DNA from: a virus
IMG/VR virus record: IMGVR_UViG_3300032073_000149
Span: 1-30,258 of that record
Strand: one strand, 5' to 3'
Length of the DNA stretch: 30,258 nt
Part shown: in pieces, positions 18,171 to 23,311 of the stretch
Position numbering within the stretch: position 1 is the first letter of the stretch
Layout of the letters: each line of letters begins with the position of its first letter
The notes under the pieces: generated by a model
What the model was told of the DNA's origin: nothing
What the model saw: only the letters and a program-made list of their open reading frames with translations
Databases searched by the model: none
Made by a program: the position numbers and the translations under genes

Positions 18171-18714
18171 ACTTAATAGATACTGAATTAGTTAATACTC
18201 TATATAATCTTTCACCATCAACAATGAATTCATATTCACTGCTAGGTGTAAAACCAACTAAATCTCCTACATGTATATTATCAAGTTTACTATCAACATG
18301 TTTTATAATTCCTTGATACGGAATTTCTTTTTCTTTAGAAAATATATTATTAGATACAATTGGTTTAATAAAACAATAGCCTTCTGGTATATACCATTTA
18401 TTATTTCTTTTAAATAAAAATATTTGGTCAGGCATTACAAAGTATTCATTTTCTTTGTAAAAACTCCTAGTATTTTTTTCTTCACCGTGTTGATCATACC
18501 ACCTTCTAAAAACATTATGATGAACTATAACTTCATCACCGATTTTAATTTTTGTATCGTTTTGCTTAGGGGTAGATGTCACTATACCAACGCGACTAAC
18601 ATATCGATGATCAGAGATCTCTGTAGTTAACAGTAACTCTGATCCATCAATATATTTTTTATTATCGTAGCGTGTATTTTTAGGTTTAACTATAAAGTTA
18701 AATAAACTTCGCAT
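18115..18714 (-). CDS. Probable tandem Cpn10 (GroES-fold) protein, unrecognised by name
   Basis: 199 residues that read as two consecutive GroES-like units. Unit 1 (about residues 4-101) has an entry strand LFNFIVKP, a loop DGSELLLTTEISDHRYVS resembling a GroES mobile loop, then VGIV, KIKIGDEVIV (57-64), YFVMPDQIFLF (91-101). Unit 2 (about 112-182) repeats the order with YCFIKPI, YQGII, IHVGDLVGF (147-155), ERLYRVLTNSVSIKY (168-182). The GroES core pattern 'x-G-x-V ... v-k-x-G-D-x-V ... y-x-I/V-x-x-x-D/S-I' appears twice. Unit 2 has no clear mobile loop (SNNIFSKEKEIPY is much more polar). It could be a phage co-chaperonin that caps the phage or host GroEL, or a structural use of the same fold. 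The pattern match is visible; the function is inferred. Its first base is the last base of the preceding stop (TAATG), and its end overlaps the TerS-like gene. Confidence 0.65.
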   Translation of the reverse strand: MRSLFNFIVKPKNTRYDNKKYIDGSELLLTTEISDHRYVSRVGIVTSTPKQNDTKIKIGDEVIVHHNVFRRWYDQHGEEKNTRSFYKENEYFVMPDQIFLFKRNNKWYIPEGYCFIKPIVSNNIFSKEKEIPYQGIIKHVDSKLDNIHVGDLVGFTPSSEYEFIVDGERLYRVLTNSVSIKYERQGNEKEYNPSWTESC

Positions 18715-18932
18715 TAATATTCTAGGTTATACTCAACGGCTATAGCCATATTTTTATTAAAATCCTTCCACGGTAATACTTCTTTTCCTTTTTTAATATA
18801 AATAGAAAATTTTTGTGACTCCTCTACAATATCACATATTGTGTGACCACCGTAAACCTCTTGGCCTACTGCATAATGCATAGCGTCATTTTTATAGTCT
18901 CTACCTATACTAATTTTTCTTACCAGTGACAT
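18714..18932 (-). CDS. Small conserved protein of unknown function
   Basis: 72 residues, soluble, with mostly strand-like segments (VRKISIGRDYKNDAMHYAVGQEVYGGHTICDIVEESQKFSIYIKKGKEVLPWKDFNKNM). 'VRKISIGRDYKNDAMHY.VGQ' is a stretch I associate with short genes near the terminase of marine phages, but I know no function. The strand pattern could be an SH3-like or single-domain beta fold. It ends in a TAATG overlap with the double-Cpn10 gene and is 4 bases after the coiled-coil gene, so it belongs to the same transcript. Likely real because of its tight packing with both neighbours. Confidence 0.6.
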   Translation of the reverse strand: MSLVRKISIGRDYKNDAMHYAVGQEVYGGHTICDIVEESQKFSIYIKKGKEVLPWKDFNKNMAIAVEYNLEY

Positions 18933-18936
18933 AATT

Positions 18937-19209
18937 TTATTCCTCTAATATTAATTTTTTAGGGTCTACTTCTTCTTTAGGAAGTTCAACATAAGTACCG
19001 TCTTTAATATTTATATTTACTTGTCCATAAATTTCCTCAAGTGCTTTTTGTAAACCTTGCAAATTACTCTGAAGTTCTTGTGAAGCATGCAATAATTGGT
19101 GTTTTTGCATCTCTATATTGCCTAATTGATTAGATGCTGAATTTAGTCTACCTACTATTCCTTGTAAATTTTCTAATTCTTCTTTGGTTATTTTATTTTT
19201 TTTACTCAT
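18937..19209 (-). CDS. Short coiled-coil protein of unknown function
   Basis: 90 residues. About residues 8-65 form a coiled coil (heptad-like Leu/Ile with Gln/Glu/Asn: LENLQGIVGRLNSASNQLGNIEMQKHQLLHASQELQSNLQGLQKALEEIYG). A short strand tail follows (VNINIKDGTYVELP, 66-79) and an acidic C-terminus ends it. Helix pair plus strand resembles a prefoldin-like shape. The arrangement occurs in short marine phage proteins near the terminase, but I know no proven role. It is the first of a run of small genes between the glycosyltransferase-like gene and TerS, and its start has a 28-base A/T leader. Confidence 0.6.
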   Translation of the reverse strand: MSKKNKITKEELENLQGIVGRLNSASNQLGNIEMQKHQLLHASQELQSNLQGLQKALEEIYGQVNINIKDGTYVELPKEEVDPKKLILEE

Positions 19210-19237
19210 GGTTTTTAAAATTTATTATTGTATTTAA

Positions 19238-20137
19238 TTATTTTTTAGGGGAAGAACTTACGAACCACCCTTTGTATTTTTCTCTTTTAGCGCATATATA
19301 ATCTATATACTTATCAACTTTTTCTTTCCAGTTTTTATCTATTTCAGGATTTATAATACCTGATTTAAAATTAGAAAATGTTTTATTAACATATTCTTTG
19401 GCATTATCCTGATTATATAGTAAATGATTATTTATACAATAAAATGATCCTCTTTGTATATTGTTCCAAACGTCTATAGGTGATGTTTCTTTATTCATAA
19501 CAACACTATATATAGCGCTTTCGCTTATATGAGTTGTGTATACACCTTTAGCTTTTTGTAAGTAATAATACATATTTATATTTCTTGGCAATATATTTTC
19601 TTCACCAAAAAAATCTTTTAATTCACCTATAATCTGATGTGTTGTTATAGGGTGAGGTTTAAAATATACATTATTACCGTGTTTGCTTCTTATATGTTTT
19701 AATCTATTTAAACAAACATTTTCTCTAACCTTATTAGAACCTGGTAAAACTACTAAATAGTCTTTAGGTTCATATTTCGAGAAGGCTTTTTCGTCTCGAC
19801 CGCTATATTTATTAGCTCCGTTATCTACGATTCTATTTATAAACCATGAAGAATAATCAACAATCTCTTCGTTGCTTGGTTTTGCAGCGTCGATCATTTG
19901 TTCATTCCTTATTTTATAGTTTAATGGTTGTAAATAAAAACAACCTGCATACTCTGTGTATGCTAAGGTTTTGAAGTATGGCATTTCTTCTGCCATAACA
20001 TCGTAGCTAGATTCCAAACCATTTTCACTAGCTTTTCGAATTACATAACCTTCTACTTGTTCTAGGTCATATAATTTCTTGTCTTTCTTTAAAGGGCCGA
20101 TTCTACTATCCAGCTCTTTTTTGTTAAACATTTCCAT
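19238..20137 (-). CDS. Glycosyltransferase-like protein (capsule-polysaccharide type)
   Basis: 299 residues, no membrane segment. The C-terminal half has the outline of the second Rossmann-like domain of capsule polysaccharide synthesis and export enzymes (the KpsC/KpsS-type family): DYLVVLPGSNKVRENVCLNRLKHI (about residues 126-149), VYFKPHPIT (157-165), LPRNINMYYYLQKAKGVYTTHISESAIYSVV (about 183-213). The 'HP' after a strand and the later 'S-x-x-x' helix start after a strand are the parts I rely on. The N-terminal half is not recognised. It directly follows the Thr-rich fibre genes, so modification of the fibre or of host surface glycans is an attractive guess. The activity itself is inferred and unproven; a degenerate or non-enzymatic relative is possible. 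Confidence 0.45.
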   Translation of the reverse strand: MEMFNKKELDSRIGPLKKDKKLYDLEQVEGYVIRKASENGLESSYDVMAEEMPYFKTLAYTEYAGCFYLQPLNYKIRNEQMIDAAKPSNEEIVDYSSWFINRIVDNGANKYSGRDEKAFSKYEPKDYLVVLPGSNKVRENVCLNRLKHIRSKHGNNVYFKPHPITTHQIIGELKDFFGEENILPRNINMYYYLQKAKGVYTTHISESAIYSVVMNKETSPIDVWNNIQRGSFYCINNHLLYNQDNAKEYVNKTFSNFKSGIINPEIDKNWKEKVDKYIDYICAKREKYKGWFVSSSPKK

Positions 20138-20189
20138 AAAATTAAATTTAAATTTGTATAATATATTTATTACATGCTTTTAGCAAATT

Positions 20190-22739
20190 CTAATACTCTT
20201 CACTAGAAACGCTTGATCTCGGGTGATTCACTCTATCCCCAGGCTGATTATACTCTTCTGCATCTGCATACCACGAAGTTTGCTTAGTAAACGACGTATT
20301 AAAACTAGTTGTGTATGTTGTTATCGTATTATACACAGTTAATGTACTCAAGTCAGTCTGATAAGTTGTTGTAGTAGTGGTACTAGTATTAAATGTTGTA
20401 GTCGTGTTCCTATTTGTACTCCATACAGTAATTGTAGCTGTACTCGTATTATATGCTGTAGTAGTATTTTTAGATGTTTCCCAAGTTGTAGTAGTATTAG
20501 TACTAGTATTATATGCTGTTGATGTTGATTTACTAGTAGCAAATGTTGTTACTGTTGATGTACTCGTATTAAACGCAGTTGTAGTACTCTTATTAGTAGC
20601 AAATGTTGTTGTAGTAGATGCAGTCGTATTATAAGCAGTAGATGTAGATCTCGTTGTACTAAATGTTGTTACAGTTGAAGTACTTGTATTGAATGTTGTT
20701 GTCGTCGTCGTGCTTGTGTTAAATGTAGTAAGCGTGCTCGTACTAGTGTTATAAGCAGTAGATATAGAAGTTTCATATGTTGTAACCGTAGACTTACTAG
20801 TATTATAAGTTGTGGTTGTGTTTCTATTTGTACTAAATGTCGTTGTGGTGCTTTTAGTAGTATTATAAGCAGTAGTAGTCGTTGTCGACGTATTGAACGT
20901 TGTTACAGTTGCAGTTGACGTATTAAACGTTGTAATCGTAGCTGTAGTTGTATTATACGTTGTGGTAGTATTTGTACTTGTATTGTATTCAGTAGTAGTA
21001 CTAGTACTCGTATTGAAAGTTGTTGTTGTATTTGTACTCGTATTAAATACAGTTGTTGTATTTGTACTTGTATTATAAACAGTACTTGTTGACCTTGTTG
21101 TTTCAAAAGTTGTTGAATATACTGTATTTGTAGTCTTCGTAGTATTAAACGTAGTAGTAGTACTTTTACTAGTTGTATAAGCAGTTAAAGTAGATTTAGT
21201 TGTAGCAGTACTCGTGTTAAATACTGTTATTGTATTTGTCGAAGTATTAAACGTCGTTGTCGTAGTAGTGCTTGTATTGTATGTGGTTGTTGTACTTCTT
21301 GATGTTTCAAAAGTTGTCGTTGTACTTTTTGATGTGGAAAAAGTAGTTGCAGTACTTGTATTATACGTAGTTGTTGTACTAGTATTAAAAGTTGTCGTAG
21401 TCGCTGTAGTTGTGTTAAAAGTTGTAGTCGTTGACTTAGACGTTATAGTGCTAGTATTAAAAGTTGTAGTATATACAGTTGTTGTACTCTTACCTGTTTC
21501 TTGTAATTGTGTACTTCTTGTTGTGTTATATGCTGTTGTTGTACTCTTTGATGTCTCAAAGGTAGTTGTATAAGCAGTTGTAGTATTTGTACTGGTGTTA
21601 TACGTTGTCGTTGTACTTTTACTTGTACTAAATACCGTTGCTGTACTTTTCGATGTAGAAAATGTTGTTGTAAATGTTGTTGTAGTGCTTCTACTTGTTG
21701 AAAATGTAGTATTTGTATTTCTTGATGTAGATACAGTTGTAGTCCTATTTGTTAATGTAGTTGTACTTGTATTATACGCTGTTGTTGTTGAATACGTTGT
21801 TGTAGTGTTTCTTGTTTCAAGAGTATTTCTAGCAGTTGCCCAAGTTGTATTAGTACTCCTTGTTGTTGAAAACGTAGTAGTATATACAGTTGTTGTTGCT
21901 GTCGAAGTATTAAATACAGTATTAGTTGTATAAACTGTTGTTGTATTTCTTGTCTCAAGTGTGTTTTTATTAGTACTCCAAGTTGTTGTTGTATTTTTAC
22001 TAGTTACTGTAGATGTGTTAAATGTGGTTGTCGTTGCTGTACTAGTGTTATATACAGTATTTGTAGTATATGTAGTTGTAGTAGATCTTGATTCAGCTGT
22101 AGTTTTACTTGTTGCAAAAGTTGTAGTATAAACAGTAGTTGTACTTGTGTTATATGTAGTTGTAGTAGACCTAGATGTATTAAAGTAACTTGTATATGTT
22201 GTTGCTGTACTGGTATTAAATGCAGTACTTGTACTTCTTGAAGTAGCAGTATTTCTGCTCTCACCCGTAGTATGAGACGTGTTAAAACTAGTTGTTGTAT
22301 TTCTTGATGTAGAAGTTCCTCTACTTTCACCTGTACTTCTCGATGTATTATATGAAGTCGTCGTATTATATGAGGTTGTGGTATTAAAAGATGTGGTTGT
22401 ATTCCTAGAAGTACCTGTACCTCGACTTTCACCAGTACTATGAGATGTATTAAACGAAGTAGATGTACTTTTGGATGTTCCGTATGTTGTGGTTGTACTT
22501 TTACTTGTATTATAAGTAGTCGTAGTATTATATGCCGTAGTAGTATTCCTACTTTCCCCGGTACCTCTTGAAGTTCCGTATGTTGTTGTTGTATTATAAG
22601 CAGTTGTTGTATTCCTACTTTCACCTGTTCCATGGGATGTACCATAGGTCGTCGTAGTATTAAAACTCGTCGTAGTATTGTAAGCTGTTATAGTATTATA
22701 ACTGGTTGTTGTTGCTGTACTTCTACTAGTATTTGGCAT
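20190..22739 (-). CDS. Giant Thr/Ser/Asn-rich repeat fibre protein (no S74 domain)
   Basis: 849 residues, almost wholly built of short units such as NTTTAY, NTTTTY, GTSRGTGESR and NTSTTTTTF. The unit lengths are mostly 6, 8, 10, 14 or 16 residues and each ends in Tyr, Phe or Trp. The first 165 or so residues carry the GESR-type units, the next part carries TAESR/TLETR and YTTTF units, and the rest is mainly plain decads (NTST-STTTTF). No signal peptide or membrane segment. The C-terminus is different (TKQTSWYADAEEYNQPGDRVNHPRSSVSSEEY, last 31 or so residues) and could be the virion- or partner-binding end. It lacks the S74 domain of its sister at 23312-26293. I infer a long thin fibre or filament, beta-structured. 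The start (MPNTSRSTA) is 1 base after the methyltransferase-like stop. Confidence 0.7.
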   Translation of the reverse strand: MPNTSRSTATTTSYNTITAYNTTTSFNTTTTYGTSHGTGESRNTTTAYNTTTTYGTSRGTGESRNTTTAYNTTTTYNTSKSTTTTYGTSKSTSTSFNTSHSTGESRGTGTSRNTTTSFNTTTSYNTTTSYNTSRSTGESRGTSTSRNTTTSFNTSHTTGESRNTATSRSTSTAFNTSTATTYTSYFNTSRSTTTTYNTSTTTVYTTTFATSKTTAESRSTTTTYTTNTVYNTSTATTTTFNTSTVTSKNTTTTWSTNKNTLETRNTTTVYTTNTVFNTSTATTTVYTTTFSTTRSTNTTWATARNTLETRNTTTTYSTTTAYNTSTTTLTNRTTTVSTSRNTNTTFSTSRSTTTTFTTTFSTSKSTATVFSTSKSTTTTYNTSTNTTTAYTTTFETSKSTTTAYNTTRSTQLQETGKSTTTVYTTTFNTSTITSKSTTTTFNTTTATTTTFNTSTTTTYNTSTATTFSTSKSTTTTFETSRSTTTTYNTSTTTTTTFNTSTNTITVFNTSTATTKSTLTAYTTSKSTTTTFNTTKTTNTVYSTTFETTRSTSTVYNTSTNTTTVFNTSTNTTTTFNTSTSTTTEYNTSTNTTTTYNTTTATITTFNTSTATVTTFNTSTTTTTAYNTTKSTTTTFSTNRNTTTTYNTSKSTVTTYETSISTAYNTSTSTLTTFNTSTTTTTTFNTSTSTVTTFSTTRSTSTAYNTTASTTTTFATNKSTTTAFNTSTSTVTTFATSKSTSTAYNTSTNTTTTWETSKNTTTAYNTSTATITVWSTNRNTTTTFNTSTTTTTTYQTDLSTLTVYNTITTYTTSFNTSFTKQTSWYADAEEYNQPGDRVNHPRSSVSSEEY
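20280..22736 (-). repeat. 6/8/10/14/16-residue repeat tract, fibre 2
   Basis: The basic unit is [NSGAE]-T-[ST]-[TKRN]-[SNTG]-T-x-T-[TAV]-[FYW], 30 bases long, mixed with 18-base units (NTTTAY type) and a few 12-, 24-, 42- and 48-base ones. The coding strand is A/C-rich and very low in G. Repeated peptides use different Thr and Ser codons from copy to copy, so few long exact DNA repeats exist. Confidence 0.9.
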
Positions 22740-22740
22740 C

Positions 22741-23310
22741 TTAACTTATTGTTTCACCTGATGTTGGTATTATTATTCTACCGCCAGACTTTAAATTATT
22801 TGTATAATTGTTTAATAATGTTGTTTTATGGTCTTGTGTTACATCTCTTGACATAGCCCATAAATCACATATTATAATGTCATATTTTTTTGATGTTGTA
22901 TATGCCCATTCATCGCCTTGTATAACAGTTATATTATTATCTATCCAAGTAACATAATCTATTATTTCTTGGTCTTCTTCTATTACATCTAAAGATGTTA
23001 CAGACTTATTTCTATAAATATATTCAGGAGCATTCCCTAAATATAAACCTAAATATAATACATCTCCCCATGTTACACCTTCATATTGCTCGGCTGTTAC
23101 ATCCCATCCACAACATTCCCCACCATCACCAACAAAGTTCTTTGCAGGAATTTCATGGTTGTATCTTTGGTGCATAACATCTTCTTTATATTTAAATCTA
23201 GACATAATATATGGATCAAGTGTTTCCGGCTCCTTCTTGTTCATTTTCTCTACTACAAAATTTGTTCCATTATGTGCGGCGATTAAATTTTCGTCAAAAT
23301 AAGCTCCCAT
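22741..23310 (-). CDS. Class I SAM-methyltransferase-like / spermidine-synthase-like protein
   Basis: 189 residues. The order fits a Rossmann methyltransferase. WGDVLYLGLYLGNAPEYIYRN (residues 81-101) is the nucleotide loop, with LGLYLG in the place of the usual G-x-G-x-G. TSLDVIEEDQEII (105-117) has the acidic residues after strand 2, ITVIQGDEWAY (127-137) is strand 3, YDIIICDLWAM (143-153) is strand 4, and LKSGGRIIIPTSG (173-185) is the last strand. I see no motif for a specific substrate. 'LDV.EEDQEI' plus 'CDLW' is reminiscent of spermidine synthases. The first 75 residues contain a Cys pair and an acidic patch (FVGDGGECCGWD). The gene sits between the two giant repeat fibres, so methylation or another modification of the fibre is possible. 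Family: fairly sure; substrate: unknown. Confidence 0.6.
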   Translation of the reverse strand: MGAYFDENLIAAHNGTNFVVEKMNKKEPETLDPYIMSRFKYKEDVMHQRYNHEIPAKNFVGDGGECCGWDVTAEQYEGVTWGDVLYLGLYLGNAPEYIYRNKSVTSLDVIEEDQEIIDYVTWIDNNITVIQGDEWAYTTSKKYDIIICDLWAMSRDVTQDHKTTLLNNYTNNLKSGGRIIIPTSGETIS

Positions 23311-23311
23311 A

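Noticed and set aside
17887-18186. A + strand 99-residue ORF opposite the TerS-like gene
   Set aside because: It is hydrophobic and Ser/Phe-rich as an antisense shadow, while the minus frame is charged, helical and coupled to TerL by a TAATG overlap.
20138-20189. Promoter in the 52-base gap before the glycosyltransferase-like gene
   Set aside because: A TTTG is present, but the expected Bacteroidetes -7 element (TAnnTTTG) is not seen at the right distance. A/T-rich gaps give such matches by chance.
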